From NCBI GenBank assembly GCA_027489335.1, contig JAIXZX010000010.1, forward strand, positions 124,001 to 188,000: 64,000 bases of DNA. Direction: 5' to 3'. A program made the translations under genes and the position numbers. Under the pieces are notes generated by a model. It was not told the origin of the DNA and ran no database searches. It worked only from the letters and a program-made list of their open reading frames with translations. This DNA is from Caulobacteraceae bacterium. Lineage in GTDB: Bacteria > Pseudomonadota > Alphaproteobacteria > Caulobacterales > Caulobacteraceae. This document shows, in pieces, positions 24,930 through 34,338 of this stretch; positions within the stretch are counted from its first letter, which is position 1, and each line of letters begins with the position of its first letter.

Positions 24930-25919
24930 TCACGCCCGCACCAGCCCTGCGTCCTCCTCAAGGCCCAGCATCAGGTTCAGGTTCTGGACCGCCGCGCCCG
25001 AGGCGCCCTTGCCCAGATTGTCCAACACCGCCACGAGGCGGGCCTGGCCCTTGGGTTCGTCGCCGAAGACATAGAGCTTGAGGCTGTTGGAGCCATTGAG
25101 CGCTTCCGGGTCCAGGGCCTGGACATAGCCCGCGGCGCCTGCCCGCGCCTGGCTAAGGCTCGCGACCTCCAGATCGGTCGCGACCTGAACGAAGGCTTCT
25201 CCGGCATACGACTCTGACAGCGCTGCGGTCAGATCGCTGACTCTCGGGCGCCCGGGCAGCGCCCATAGGGCGAGCGGAACCTCGACGATCATGCCCTGAG
25301 CATAGCGCCCGACAGCTGGCGAGAAGATGGGGGGATGGGTCAGGCCCGTATAGGCGACCATCTCCGGCAGGTGCTTGTGGGCGAGGGTCAGACCATAGGG
25401 TCGGAAGGCGTCAGCCGAAGGCGCCGGCGCCGGGGCGTCTTCGAACTCGGCGATCAGCCCCTTTCCGCCCCCGGAATAGCCCGAAACGCCATGAACCGAG
25501 AGGGCCGACTCGGCCGGGACAAGCCCGGCACGGACCAGCGGCGCGATCAGGGCGATGAACCCTGTCGACCAGCAGCCCGGATTGGTCACCCGCTTCGAAG
25601 CGGCGATCGTCTCACGATGGCCCGGGCTCAGCTCCGGAAAGCCGAACACCCAGCCCGCAGACGTCCGGTGGGCGGTCGAGGGATCAATGACCCGCACCTC
25701 CGGATTGGTGATCATCGCCACGGCTTCCCGGGCCCCCTCGTCCGGCAGGCAAAGGATGGCCACATCGACACTGTTCAGCAGTTCCGCCCGGGCGTCGGCG
25801 TCCTTGCGCCGCGCAGGGTCGATCGAGACGACCTCCAGGTCGCGCCGATCGGCCAGACGCTGGCGAATCTGCAGGCCCGTGGTGCCGGCCTCGCCGTCGA
25901 TGAAGATCTTGTGGGCCAT
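24930..25919 (-). CDS. argC: N-acetyl-gamma-glutamyl-phosphate reductase (type 2)
   Basis: NADPH-dependent reduction of N-acetylglutamyl phosphate in arginine synthesis. From ATG 25919 the protein has 329 residues, the shorter type 2 form common in alphaproteobacteria. The N-terminal nucleotide loop reads GEAGTTGLQI, the catalytic cysteine is in NPGCWSTG near residue 117, and GVSGYSGGGK follows. Upstream codons are open for another 29 residues but do not resemble the family. It lies just downstream of the rplM-rpsI terminator, so it likely has its own promoter within about 106 bases. Confidence 0.95.
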   Translation of the reverse strand: MAHKIFIDGEAGTTGLQIRQRLADRRDLEVVSIDPARRKDADARAELLNSVDVAILCLPDEGAREAVAMITNPEVRVIDPSTAHRTSAGWVFGFPELSPGHRETIAASKRVTNPGCWSTGFIALIAPLVRAGLVPAESALSVHGVSGYSGGGKGLIAEFEDAPAPAPSADAFRPYGLTLAHKHLPEMVAYTGLTHPPIFSPAVGRYAQGMIVEVPLALWALPGRPRVSDLTAALSESYAGEAFVQVATDLEVASLSQARAGAAGYVQALDPEALNGSNSLKLYVFGDEPKGQARLVAVLDNLGKGASGAAVQNLNLMLGLEEDAGLVRA

Positions 25920-25965
25920 GGTCGTCTCCCGTGGGCGATGAGCAAGAACTGGGACGATGGACAAG

Positions 25966-25996
25966 AAAAAGGGCGCTCCGGTCTCCCGAAGCGCCC
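25966..25996 (-). terminator. Intrinsic terminator of the rplM-rpsI operon
   Basis: On the reverse strand a stem with arms 25990-25996 and 25971-25977 (GGGCGCT/AGCGCCC), plus inner pairs, is followed by a run of T (complement of 25966-25970). It lies 30 bases after the rpsI stop in the direction of transcription. The T-tract makes this the clearest Rho-independent terminator in the window. Confidence 0.9.
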
Positions 25997-26025
25997 CATT
26001 TCGCATACGCGGTGTTCGCGCGCGA

Positions 26026-26496
26026 TTAGCGCTTCGAGAACTGGAAGCTACGGCGGGCCTTGGCCTTGCCGTACTTCTTACGCTCGACGACGCGCGAGTC
26101 GCGGGTCAGGAAGCCGTGCGGCTTCAGGACCGGACGCAGGCCCGGCTCGTAATAGGTCAGCGCCTTGGCGATGCCGTGACGGACCGCGCCGGCCTGGCCC
26201 GACAGGCCCGAACCCTTGACGGTGACGATGACATCGAACTGGCCCAGACGGTCAGCGATCTCCAGCGGCTGGGCGATCATCATGCGCAGCACAGGGCGCG
26301 CAAAATAGATCTCCTGGTCGCGGCCGTTGATGGTGATCTTGCCCTTGCCGGGCTTGATCCACACCCGGGCCACGGCGTTCTTGCGCTTGCCGGTGGCGTA
26401 GGAGCGACCGTACTGGTCGATGACCGGCTCACGGGGGGCCGATTCAGGATTGGACGAGAGGCTTTGCAGGGCCTCGAAACCTTGGGTCTCGGACAT
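26026..26496 (-). CDS. rpsI: 30S ribosomal protein S9
   Basis: Small-subunit protein whose C-terminal tail reaches the P-site tRNA. The 156 residues include an alphaproteobacterial N-terminal extension (about 25 residues), then [20 protein letters not shown] near residue 33, [17 protein letters not shown], and the C-terminus [21 protein letters not shown] with the conserved basic tail ending KR. It is 5 bases downstream of rplM and ends at an intrinsic terminator. Confidence 0.99.
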   Translation of the reverse strand: MSETQGFEALQSLSSNPESAPREPVIDQYGRSYATGKRKNAVARVWIKPGKGKITINGRDQEIYFARPVLRMMIAQPLEIADRLGQFDVIVTVKGSGLSGQAGAVRHGIAKALTYYEPGLRPVLKPHGFLTRDSRVVERKKYGKAKARRSFQFSKR

Positions 26497-26501
26497 GGGC
26501 C

Positions 26502-26975
26502 TCAGGCGCTCCGCACGTTCTTGGCGTTCATCTCGGCGAACGCGATGGTCTCGGGGTTCTGGGCGGCGTGCGGATGCTCAGCGCTCGTATAGATGCGCAG
26601 GTGAGTCATCTGCTTGCGGGCCAGGGGGCTTTCCTTGGGCAGCATGCGCTCCACGGCCTTTTCAAGCACGCGCTCGGGGAACTTGCCGCCGAGGATCTTG
26701 TCCGCGGTGCGTTCCTTGATGCCGCCGGGGTGGCCGGTGTGCCAGTAGTAGACCTTGTCGGTCAGCTTCTTGCCGGTGAACTTCACCTTGTCGGCGTTGA
26801 CGACGACGACATAGTCGCCGCAATCGACGTGCGGGGTGTAGTCGGGCCGGTGCTTGCCGCGAAGACGCATGGCGATGAACGAAGCGAGGCGGCCGACCAC
26901 GGCGTTCTCAGCATCGATCACGATCCACTTCTTCTCGACCTCGGCAGGCTTCAAAGAAGCCGTGGTCTTCATCAT
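26502..26975 (-). CDS. rplM: 50S ribosomal protein L13
   Basis: Early-assembly large-subunit protein. The 157 residues contain [18 protein letters not shown] near residue 14, [23 protein letters not shown], the [12 protein letters not shown] block and AVERMLPK, all diagnostic of L13. The first gene of the rplM-rpsI operon, with a sigma-70-type promoter 54-82 bases upstream. A second ATG one codon inside is equally possible as the start. Confidence 0.99.
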   Translation of the reverse strand: MMKTTASLKPAEVEKKWIVIDAENAVVGRLASFIAMRLRGKHRPDYTPHVDCGDYVVVVNADKVKFTGKKLTDKVYYWHTGHPGGIKERTADKILGGKFPERVLEKAVERMLPKESPLARKQMTHLRIYTSAEHPHAAQNPETIAFAEMNAKNVRSA

Positions 26976-27029
26976 GGGGACGATCCGTTAGTTGCGACGG
27001 CGGCAAGGCGCCGGCGACGTGAGGCGCGG

Positions 27030-27058
27030 CATGTACGTGCCGCACGCCACCTTGTCAA
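27030..27058 (-). promoter_or_regulatory. Housekeeping promoter for rplM-rpsI
   Basis: On the reverse strand a perfect TTGACA (-35; complement of 27053-27058) is followed after 17 bases by TACATG (-10; complement of 27030-27035). Initiation would fall near 27023, giving a leader of roughly 48 bases before rplM. Confidence 0.7.
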
Positions 27059-27127
27059 CACAGATGGCCCGGAAAGCCTTGTAAATCACGGGCCAAACCG
27101 ACGCGGTATCATATTACCGCAGCCAGC

Positions 27128-27556
27128 TCACTCCCCGCGGTTGACGATGGAGGCCGTGGCCACCAGGTCGTTCAAAAGGGACAGGGTGGCCGCGCCCGAG
27201 CACTCGAACGGATCGAACTCAAGGCGGCGGAAGTACTTCAGCACGAGCGAGGGATTGAGCTTCTTGATGCTCACCTGCCCCATGGTCCAATGGCCGAACT
27301 GGCGTTCGGAGATTTCCTCATAGGCCAGCATGCGGACGTTCTGGTGGCGATCGTCGCGGACGATGGCGTTGTAGAGCTCGCAGACCTCGTCCCGTCCCCC
27401 TTCGATCACCTGAATGAACAGGTTGTCGGAGACGCAGAGAAGGCCAGTGATCCCCAGGGCCGGGTTGTTCTTCCGGGACTGGTGAAGAATGCGATCCAGC
27501 TCGGCGCCCTGCAGGGCGGCCGAGGGGCGGCTGGCGTAAAGACAACGGACGAGCAT
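27128..27556 (-). CDS. Short BLUF-domain blue-light photoreceptor
   Basis: A 142-residue flavin-binding photoreceptor made of one BLUF domain (about 1-93) and a C-terminal tail of about 50 residues. All key photocycle residues are present at the expected spacing: Y7 (in LYAS), N31 (in KNNP), Q49 (in FIQVIEGG), W90 and M92 (in HWTMG), corresponding to Y21, N45, Q63, W104 and M106 of AppA. It should therefore form the Tyr-Gln-flavin hydrogen-bond switch. There is no fused output domain, so signalling would be by protein contact. The start lies 10 bases after the folE stop on the same strand, so BLUF and GTP cyclohydrolase I are probably co-transcribed. Confidence 0.93.
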   Translation of the reverse strand: MLVRCLYASRPSAALQGAELDRILHQSRKNNPALGITGLLCVSDNLFIQVIEGGRDEVCELYNAIVRDDRHQNVRMLAYEEISERQFGHWTMGQVSIKKLNPSLVLKYFRRLEFDPFECSGAATLSLLNDLVATASIVNRGE

Positions 27557-27566
27557 GACGCCTTAC

Positions 27567-28280
27567 CTACTTGCTGGACTTGATCAGCGAGAGGAACTCG
27601 CTGCGCAGGTTGTGGTCCTTGAGAAACGATCCGCGCATGACGCTGTTGGTCATCTTGGTCTCGGAATCCTTGACCCCGCGCCAGTGCATGCAGAAGTGGT
27701 CGGCCTCCATCACCACGGCCAGACCGTCGGGACGGACCTTCTCCATCAAGAGCTCGGCCATCTGGGTGATGGCCTCTTCCTGGATCTGGGGGCGTGACAT
27801 CACCCATTCGGCCAGGCGGGAATATTTCGAGAGGCCAATCAGGTTGGAATGCTCATTGGGCATCAGGCCGACCCACAGGCGACCCATGATCGGGCAGAAA
27901 TGGTGGCTGCAGGCGCTGCGCACCGTGATGGGCCCGACGATCATCAGCTCGTTCAGGGCCGCGGCGTTGGGAAACTCCGTCACCGGCGGGGCTTCGGCAT
28001 AGCGGCCGCGGAACACCTCGGTGAGGTACATCTTGGCCACCCGGCGGGCGGTGTCCTGTGTGTTGTGGTCGCGCTCGGTATCGATGACCAGACTGTCCAG
28101 CACCGAGCGGAACTTGCCCTCGACCTCGTCGAGGAGGCCCTCAAGCTCACCCGGCTCCAGGAAGGCGGCGATGTTGTCGTTGGCGAAGAAGCGCTTGTTG
28201 GAAGACTTCAGCCGCGCCCGGATCTTGGCCGAGACGGGCGTTGGCTCCGGCGCACCGGAGGGCGGTTTGGAATCGCTCAT
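27567..28280 (-). CDS. folE: GTP cyclohydrolase I (divergent FolE)
   Basis: Converts GTP to 7,8-dihydroneopterin triphosphate, the entry to folate and pterin synthesis. The 237-residue protein keeps the essential motifs: CSHHFCPIMG near residue 124 (zinc Cys and His pair; canonical form CEHHxxP), NLIGLSKYSRL, and DHFCMHWRG with the third zinc cysteine. The usual MxMRG is replaced by MHWRG, and two extra cysteines/aromatics surround the site, so it belongs to a divergent branch. An N-terminal 40-residue extension is present. It is immediately upstream of the BLUF gene (10 bases). Activity as a true FolE is likely; a specialised pterin role is possible. Confidence 0.9.
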   Translation of the reverse strand: MSDSKPPSGAPEPTPVSAKIRARLKSSNKRFFANDNIAAFLEPGELEGLLDEVEGKFRSVLDSLVIDTERDHNTQDTARRVAKMYLTEVFRGRYAEAPPVTEFPNAAALNELMIVGPITVRSACSHHFCPIMGRLWVGLMPNEHSNLIGLSKYSRLAEWVMSRPQIQEEAITQMAELLMEKVRPDGLAVVMEADHFCMHWRGVKDSETKMTNSVMRGSFLKDHNLRSEFLSLIKSSK

Positions 28281-28387
28281 GAACCATCTGTCGAAAGGTG
28301 AGGCCTCGTCGGGCCAGGGTCGCGCCGAACGCGACCCCGAGCCAGACTGTATCAGGTCCAGCCAAGCCGCCTACCTGCTTCTGGACT

Positions 28388-29044
28388 TCAGCCGGCCCGG
28401 CGGGTCAGGCCCTGTTGCTCCAGCCGCCACTTGAACTGGTCGAAGCGATCCTGGCCAAAGAAGGGTTCGCTGTTGAACGCGATCATCGGGACGCCGTAGT
28501 GCCCGGCCTGCCGCTGAGCGACCTGGTTGGCCTCCACCACGGCGTCGAGCCGGTCGGCTTCGGCGTTCACGGCGGCGGCGAGCTCAGCTGGATCGAGCCC
28601 TGCCCGCTCGGCCGCCCGGGCCAGATGATCCCCCTCGTGCCAGTTCTCGACCTCGCCGCTCCAGATGACGCGGCTGACCTCGGTCAGATAGGCCAGTCCT
28701 CGGCCGCGCTCGGCCGCGGCTACGCCCATCTGGGTCAGGCGATGGATATGCGGCTGTTCCTTGGGATAGGTTCGGGTGGCCATGTCCATATAGACCGGGT
28801 CAGGGCGCGGCCAGGCGAAGGGCAGGCCCAGAAAGGCCGCCTCTCGATGAATGTCGGCCAGAAAGTAGCTGAACCACAGGGGATCGCGGGTCTCGAAGAA
28901 CTCCGGGGTGCGCACCGCCAGAGGATAGACTGGACGGATGACTCCCTGGACGTCGAACTCCGCCTCAAGGGCCATGAGGCGCGGTGTGATCATGTAGGAA
29001 TAGGGCGAACGGAAGGACCAGTAGAGATCATAGGTCAGGGTCAA
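28388..29044 (-). CDS. DsbA-fold oxidoreductase / 2-hydroxychromene-2-carboxylate isomerase-like protein
   Basis: A 218-residue thioredoxin-fold protein of the kappa-GST/HCCA isomerase group. WSFRSPYSY near residue 8 has the Ser that replaces the Cys pair and activates glutathione in these enzymes; GVPMIAFNSEPFFGQDRFDQFKW at the C-terminus is the second family block. I propose start TTG at 29044, because GGAGG sits 5 bases before it and the protein then begins exactly at the fold's first strand; upstream frame is open but unlike the family. Substrate unknown. It diverges from the PhoX-like gene. Confidence 0.82.
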   Translation of the reverse strand: MTLTYDLYWSFRSPYSYMITPRLMALEAEFDVQGVIRPVYPLAVRTPEFFETRDPLWFSYFLADIHREAAFLGLPFAWPRPDPVYMDMATRTYPKEQPHIHRLTQMGVAAAERGRGLAYLTEVSRVIWSGEVENWHEGDHLARAAERAGLDPAELAAAVNAEADRLDAVVEANQVAQRQAGHYGVPMIAFNSEPFFGQDRFDQFKWRLEQQGLTRRAG

Positions 29045-29092
29045 GGAGGCCTCCGTTGCGCCGCACAGGCGAGCTCTCTCGCCGGAATGTAT

Positions 29093-29147
29093 TGACACGA
29101 TAACTGTCACATAGGCCGGCTCCAACCCCGTTTTTGACACCTGTCAT
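29093..29147. promoter_or_regulatory. Two inverted repeats with Pho-box-like half-sites in the phoX promoter region
   Basis: Between divergent genes lie TGACA-N7-TGTCA (29093-29109) and TGACA-N2-TGTCA (29135-29146). Each contains the heptamer CTGTCAC (29104-29110) or CTGTCAT (29141-29147), the half-site of PhoB boxes. The two heptamers are 37 bases apart start to start, not the canonical 11, so identity as a Pho box is tentative. An operator for a dimeric repressor is the alternative. Confidence 0.45.
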
Positions 29148-29205
29148 CGCCTCGCCACGGGTTTCAGCTAGAATGGCGTCAACCGTTTCAGAGCTTTGGA
29201 GCCAC

Positions 29206-30615
29206 ATGTCCCTTCATCGTCGCGCCCTGCTGGGCGCCGCCGCAGCCGGCGCGGCCTTCTCGGGCTACGCCCTGCGCGCTCAGGCCCAGACCGATTCCGA
29301 GACCTACCTCAATGAGGTCTATGGCTATGGGCCGTTGAAGTCCGATCCCTACAAGATCCTCGACCTGCCAGAGGGCTTCTCATACCGGGTGATCTCCCAC
29401 GCCGGCCAGACCATGGATGATGGCTTCTTCGTGCCCTACAAGGCCGACGGCATGGGTGTGGTCCCTCTAGGCGGGTCGCGAATCGCCCTGCTGCGCAACC
29501 ACGAGCTCAGCCCCCGGGACCTGAACTACGGCCCGCTCGGCCACGGCCGGAAGCTGGCCGACAAGCTGAAGCCTGAGCAGGCCTACGACGTCGGGCCTGA
29601 CGGCTATCCCCTTGGGGGCGGGGTCACCACCCTGATCTACGACCTCAAGCGTCGGCAGCTCGAAAGCCAGCATCTCAGCCTGACCGGCACCCTGGTCAAT
29701 TGCGCCGGAGGCGTAACGCCCTGGGGGTCGTGGCTGACCTGCGAGGAAACCACCCTGTCGCCCAAGGCGGGCCTTGGCAAAGACCACGGCTGGGTCTTCG
29801 AAGTGCCGGCCCGGAGCCGAGGTCTTGTAGATCCTGTCCCGCTGAAGGCCATGGGACGATTCCAGCACGAGGCCGCCGCGGTCGATCCGAACACCGGCGT
29901 CATCTACGAGACCGAGGACTCCTTCGACTCCAAAGGCCTCTTCTACCGCTTCCTGCCCAATGACCGCCGCGACCTCAGCAAGGGCGGCCGGCTGCAGACC
30001 CTCGGCTTCCGGGACGCGCCGGAGGGCGGCGACGCGCGGAACATGAAGGGCTCCGAACCCACCTGGAAGGTGGGCGATCGCAAGGCCTGCGTCTGGATCG
30101 ACGTGGACGGCGCCGACAACCCCAACGAGGATCTCCGCTTCCGAATGCAGAAGGCCGGCGCGGCGTTCATCGGCCGCGGCGAAGGCATCTTCTGGAGTCC
30201 GGAGGGCGTCTATTTCACCTGCACCTCCAGCGGGCCGGCCGGCCATGGTCAGGTCCTGCGCTACATTCCGAGCCCGCAGGAGGGCCAAGCTGGCGAGGCC
30301 GACGCACCGGGCTATCTGGAGCTGTTTGTCGAGCCGAGCGACAACCGGGTGATGGACTTCGCCGACAATCTGGCCATCTCGCCCTGGGGGCACATCTTCG
30401 CGTGCGAGGACCGCTATTCCGACACCCTGCGCAATCACCTGAAGGGCATCACGCCTGACGGGCGCGTCTACACCATCGCCCGCAACGTCTTTGAGGGGAA
30501 CGCCGAGCTTGCCGGCGCCTGTTTCTCCCCGGACGGCTCCACCTGCTTCGTCAACATCTACTGGCCAGGCCTGACGGTGGCGATCACCGGGCCTTGGGAC
30601 AGCTTCCGCGCCTGA
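29206..30615 (+). CDS. phoX: PhoX-family (DUF839) alkaline phosphatase, Tat-exported
   Basis: Periplasmic or secreted phosphatase of the calcium/iron-dependent PhoX type. From ATG 29206 (GGAG ribosome site) the 469-residue precursor begins SLHRRALLGAAAAGAAFSG, a twin-arginine signal consistent with cofactor loading before export. Conserved blocks include LLRNHELSP, NCAGGVTPWGSWLTCEET with the iron-ligand cysteine, HEAAAVDP plus ETEDS, GRGEGIFWSPEGVYFTCT and DNLAISPWGHIFACED. Substrate phosphate monoesters are inferred. The upstream region has CTGTCA(C/T) motifs. The gene is convergent with ctaA 20 bases downstream. Confidence 0.88.
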   Translation: MSLHRRALLGAAAAGAAFSGYALRAQAQTDSETYLNEVYGYGPLKSDPYKILDLPEGFSYRVISHAGQTMDDGFFVPYKADGMGVVPLGGSRIALLRNHELSPRDLNYGPLGHGRKLADKLKPEQAYDVGPDGYPLGGGVTTLIYDLKRRQLESQHLSLTGTLVNCAGGVTPWGSWLTCEETTLSPKAGLGKDHGWVFEVPARSRGLVDPVPLKAMGRFQHEAAAVDPNTGVIYETEDSFDSKGLFYRFLPNDRRDLSKGGRLQTLGFRDAPEGGDARNMKGSEPTWKVGDRKACVWIDVDGADNPNEDLRFRMQKAGAAFIGRGEGIFWSPEGVYFTCTSSGPAGHGQVLRYIPSPQEGQAGEADAPGYLELFVEPSDNRVMDFADNLAISPWGHIFACEDRYSDTLRNHLKGITPDGRVYTIARNVFEGNAELAGACFSPDGSTCFVNIYWPGLTVAITGPWDSFRA

Positions 30616-30635
30616 GCCGGCGTCCTCGCGGCGGC

Positions 30636-31667
30636 CTAGACCCGGCGAATCCGCCAGGCGAAGGCCGTCGCCAGGCCCAGGACCACGGCGGCCAGGAACT
30701 GGTGGATCATGCTGAGCCACAGGGGGGCGACCAGCATCAGGGTGGCGATCCCCAGCACCACCTGCAGCAAGGTGGCGTGGGTGGTGGCCATCATCAGGCG
30801 CTTGGCCGGCGGCGGCACATAGTTGGTCCGCCGCGCGCTGATCGCCATCCAGATCACCACGATCGTCAGTACATAGCCGAGCAGGCGGTGATGCAGCTGC
30901 ACTGCGCCCTGGCTATGGGCGATGGTTCCCCAGATTCCCTCCCCGGCATAGTCCCGGGGGAAGAGGGTCCCATTCATCAGGGGCCAGTCGTTGTAGACGC
31001 GGCCGGCGTCGTTGCCGGCCACCAGCGCGCCCAGCAGGATCTGCAGGAAGATCAGCCCCATCAATCCCAGGGCCATGAGGCTCCAGGGGCTCGGCAGAGG
31101 CTGGCGCGCCTCGCCCCGCCAGGCGTCCAACGCCGTCCAGATAAGCGCGGAGAACAGGATGAAGGCCAGACCCAGATGGACCATCAGCCGTTCCGGAGCG
31201 ACCGACACCCGGTCAGCCAGACCGCTTGAGACCATCCACCAGCCGATGGCGCCCTGCAGGCCGCCCAGGGCCAGCAGGCCGGCGCAGCGCAGGATCAACC
31301 GCTTGGGGATCTGCTTGCGGATCAGGAAGTAGGCGAACGGCAGGGCGTAGGCCAGGCCGACGAGCCGGCCAAGGAACCGGTGCGCCCACTCCCACCAGTA
31401 GATGACCTTGAATTCCTCCAGGGACATGCCCCGGTTGACCAGCTGGTACTGCGGTATCTGCCGGTACTTATCGAACTCGGCGTCCCAATGGGCGTCGGAC
31501 AGGGGCGGCAGGGCTCCGGTCACGGGCTTCCATTCAGTGATGGACAAACCGGAGTCCGTCAGGCGGGTCGCCCCGCCGACGACCACCATCACCAGGACGA
31601 GGGCGGCCACGATGGACAGCCATATGGCGACCGGCGTCGACCGGTCCGAGCGCAGGAACGAGGTCAT
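30636..31667 (-). CDS. ctaA: Heme A synthase (COX15/CtaA)
   Basis: Integral inner-membrane protein that oxidises heme O to heme A for aa3-type cytochrome oxidase. The 343 residues match the longer alphaproteobacterial/mitochondrial (type 2) form with eight membrane segments in two related halves. Conserved sites: [16 protein letters not shown] near residue 28, [12 protein letters not shown], and in the second half [10 protein letters not shown] and [10 protein letters not shown], supplying the heme-binding histidines. The rest of the oxidase genes are not in this window. Confidence 0.95.
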   Translation of the reverse strand: MTSFLRSDRSTPVAIWLSIVAALVLVMVVVGGATRLTDSGLSITEWKPVTGALPPLSDAHWDAEFDKYRQIPQYQLVNRGMSLEEFKVIYWWEWAHRFLGRLVGLAYALPFAYFLIRKQIPKRLILRCAGLLALGGLQGAIGWWMVSSGLADRVSVAPERLMVHLGLAFILFSALIWTALDAWRGEARQPLPSPWSLMALGLMGLIFLQILLGALVAGNDAGRVYNDWPLMNGTLFPRDYAGEGIWGTIAHSQGAVQLHHRLLGYVLTIVVIWMAISARRTNYVPPPAKRLMMATTHATLLQVVLGIATLMLVAPLWLSMIHQFLAAVVLGLATAFAWRIRRV

Positions 31668-31833
31668 TGCGGCGGGTTCGCGCCTCTTTGGGGTTTAAGT
31701 TGGGCCATGGGCTAAAGCACCAGGGGATATCCGTCCATGCCCCCGCGCCTTGCCAGTGGAATTGGAACCGCCCAAGCTTGACCGCATTCTGGTGGTGGCG
31801 GCGAAACGCGCCGTGCATGGGAGAGATGACAAG

Positions 31834-32082
31834 ATGAGCGGCGTGGGAATCCTTGGGGCGATCATCATCGGCATCTTCGCCGGCTGGATCGCAGAAAAAA
31901 TCATGAAGCGGGACCATGGCCTGTTCACCAACCTGGTGGTCGGCCTGATCGGCGCCCTGATCGGCGGATTCATCGCCAACGCCATCGACTTCCCCATCGA
32001 CGGCTTCATCGGCAGCCTGATCGTCTCCACCATCGGCGCCATCCTGCTCCTGGCCATTCTGGGGCTCATCCGGCGCAAGTGA
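31834..32082 (+). CDS. GlsB/YeaQ/YmgE-family small membrane protein
   Basis: An 82-residue protein with three hydrophobic segments and glycine-rich packing motifs (AGWIAEKIM, VVGLIGALIGGFIA, STIGAILLLAILGLIRRK), matching the transglycosylase-associated (GlsB/YeaQ) family. Members are stress-inducible in several bacteria but the molecular role is unknown. I take ATG 31834, with a GGGAGAG ribosome site and SGVGIL as the N-terminus; earlier in-frame codons lack family similarity. Confidence 0.87.
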   Translation: MSGVGILGAIIIGIFAGWIAEKIMKRDHGLFTNLVVGLIGALIGGFIANAIDFPIDGFIGSLIVSTIGAILLLAILGLIRRK

Positions 32083-32150
32083 CATCGGCCGGCGGCGCAC
32101 CCTATATGAGGGTCGCGCCGTCCTGGCGCCGCCAGTCTCACGAGGATCTG

Positions 32151-32348
32151 ATGAGCGCCCGTCTGCGCAAACTTGTCGGCCTGTTCGGCATGGTCGCCTT
32201 CGTGGCCGCCTACGCCATAGCTGCGATCGCCATCGGCGAGCGCCTGCCCGACAGCCTCTGGATACAGACAGTCTATTTCGCGGTCGCCGGTCTCGCCTGG
32301 GGCGTCCCGATTCTGCCGTTGATCAGCTGGATGAACCGGGGCCACTGA
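32151..32348 (+). CDS. DUF2842 small membrane protein
   Basis: A 65-residue protein with two predicted membrane helices (about 7-28 and 38-60) and the DUF2842 pattern: RKLVGLFGMVAFV, a short polar turn ERLPDS, then YFAVAGLAWGVPILPLISWM. The family is restricted largely to alphaproteobacteria and has no assigned function. Start ATG 32151 puts the conserved basic residues at the N-terminus. It follows the GlsB-like gene by 68 bases. Confidence 0.85.
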   Translation: MSARLRKLVGLFGMVAFVAAYAIAAIAIGERLPDSLWIQTVYFAVAGLAWGVPILPLISWMNRGH

Positions 32349-32410
32349 GGCCCGGGGTCCTGGCGCATAGCGCCGCTTGGCCCCCAAATCGACCTCGTCC
32401 GGCGGGACGA

Positions 32411-32487
<77 letters not shown>

Positions 32488-32546
32488 TCGCCAGCGGCGA
32501 GGTCGCGTCTTATAGGCGGGCGCCCGGCCCCGGGCAACCCGCAAAG

Positions 32547-32954
32547 TCAGACCCGATCGCGCCTGTCCCCAAGACCCTGATCCAGGCGATCCTTCGCCGC
32601 CTCCAGCGTCTCCAGAACCCGCCAGAGCCGGGCCTGGCCATCGTCGCTTAGCGGGGAAGCCTCGACCCCGACATCGGCGGCCTCGACCTGCGCCACGGCC
32701 AGCAGGCGGCGAACCCCCTGCTCCTTGTGCAGCTTCTGAACGCCCTTGATTGTGTAGCCCTCGTCGTGCAGCAGACGCCGCACGCCCTTCAGGATGGCCA
32801 GGTCCTGCGGACGATAGAATCGCCGACCACCTGCGCGCTTCATGGGGCGAATGAAGGAGAACTTCGTCTCCCAGAACCTCAGGACGTGCTGAGGCACGTC
32901 CAGCTCCTCAGCCGCTTCCGAGATGGTCCGGAAGGCTTCGGGGCTCTTGGCCAC
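32547..32954 (-). CDS. MerR-family transcriptional regulator
   Basis: A 135-residue DNA-binding protein. The winged helix-turn-helix is at the N-terminus ([24 protein letters not shown], then [21 protein letters not shown]), followed by a helical dimerisation segment and a charged tail rich in Leu, Asp and Arg. There is no effector-binding domain or metal cysteines. The gene is 3 bases downstream of ihfA on the same strand, a conserved alphaproteobacterial pairing. Targets unknown. Confidence 0.9.
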   Translation of the reverse strand: MAKSPEAFRTISEAAEELDVPQHVLRFWETKFSFIRPMKRAGGRRFYRPQDLAILKGVRRLLHDEGYTIKGVQKLHKEQGVRRLLAVAQVEAADVGVEASPLSDDGQARLWRVLETLEAAKDRLDQGLGDRRDRV

Positions 32955-32957
32955 GGT

Positions 32958-33266
32958 CTAGTCGCCTCCAGCGAGCGCCTTGTCGACCCTCGCCTTCATC
33001 ACCTGGGAGGCCCGGAAACCGATGACCCGGCGCGGCTCGATGGCCGCCGGCTCGCCGGTTTTGGGATTGCGGCCCATTCGGGCGCGTTTGGCGCGGACCT
33101 GGAATACGCCGAAGCCCGACAGCTTGACCTGCTCTCCGGCCTCAAGGGCCTGAATCATCAGTTCAAGGGTGCGTTCCACCAGGGTGGCGCAATCCTGGCG
33201 CGACAGTCCAACCTCGTCGTGGACCGCTTCGCAAAGATCAGCCCGCGTCAATGTCGAGCCCTTCAT
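32958..33266 (-). CDS. ihfA: Integration host factor subunit alpha
   Basis: Architectural DNA-bending protein that pairs with IhfB. From ATG 33266 it has 102 residues: LTRADLCEAVHDEVGLSRQD at the N-terminus, EAGEQVKLSGFGVFQVRAKRARMGRNPKTGEP with the DNA-contacting beta-ribbon and its intercalating Pro region, and the RRVIGFRASQVMKARV tail. Part of the string plsX-fabH-ihfA-merR. A second ATG two codons upstream is possible. Confidence 0.95.
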   Translation of the reverse strand: MKGSTLTRADLCEAVHDEVGLSRQDCATLVERTLELMIQALEAGEQVKLSGFGVFQVRAKRARMGRNPKTGEPAAIEPRRVIGFRASQVMKARVDKALAGGD

Positions 33267-33356
33267 ACGCACCCCGCCCCGGACAAAAGTGAAGCCCCGT
33301 CATGCCGTGATTGTCGGGCAAGGTCAAAGGGTTCCCGTCCGGTTTTGAGCCAAGGC

Positions 33357-34337
<981 letters not shown>

Positions 34338-34338
34338 C

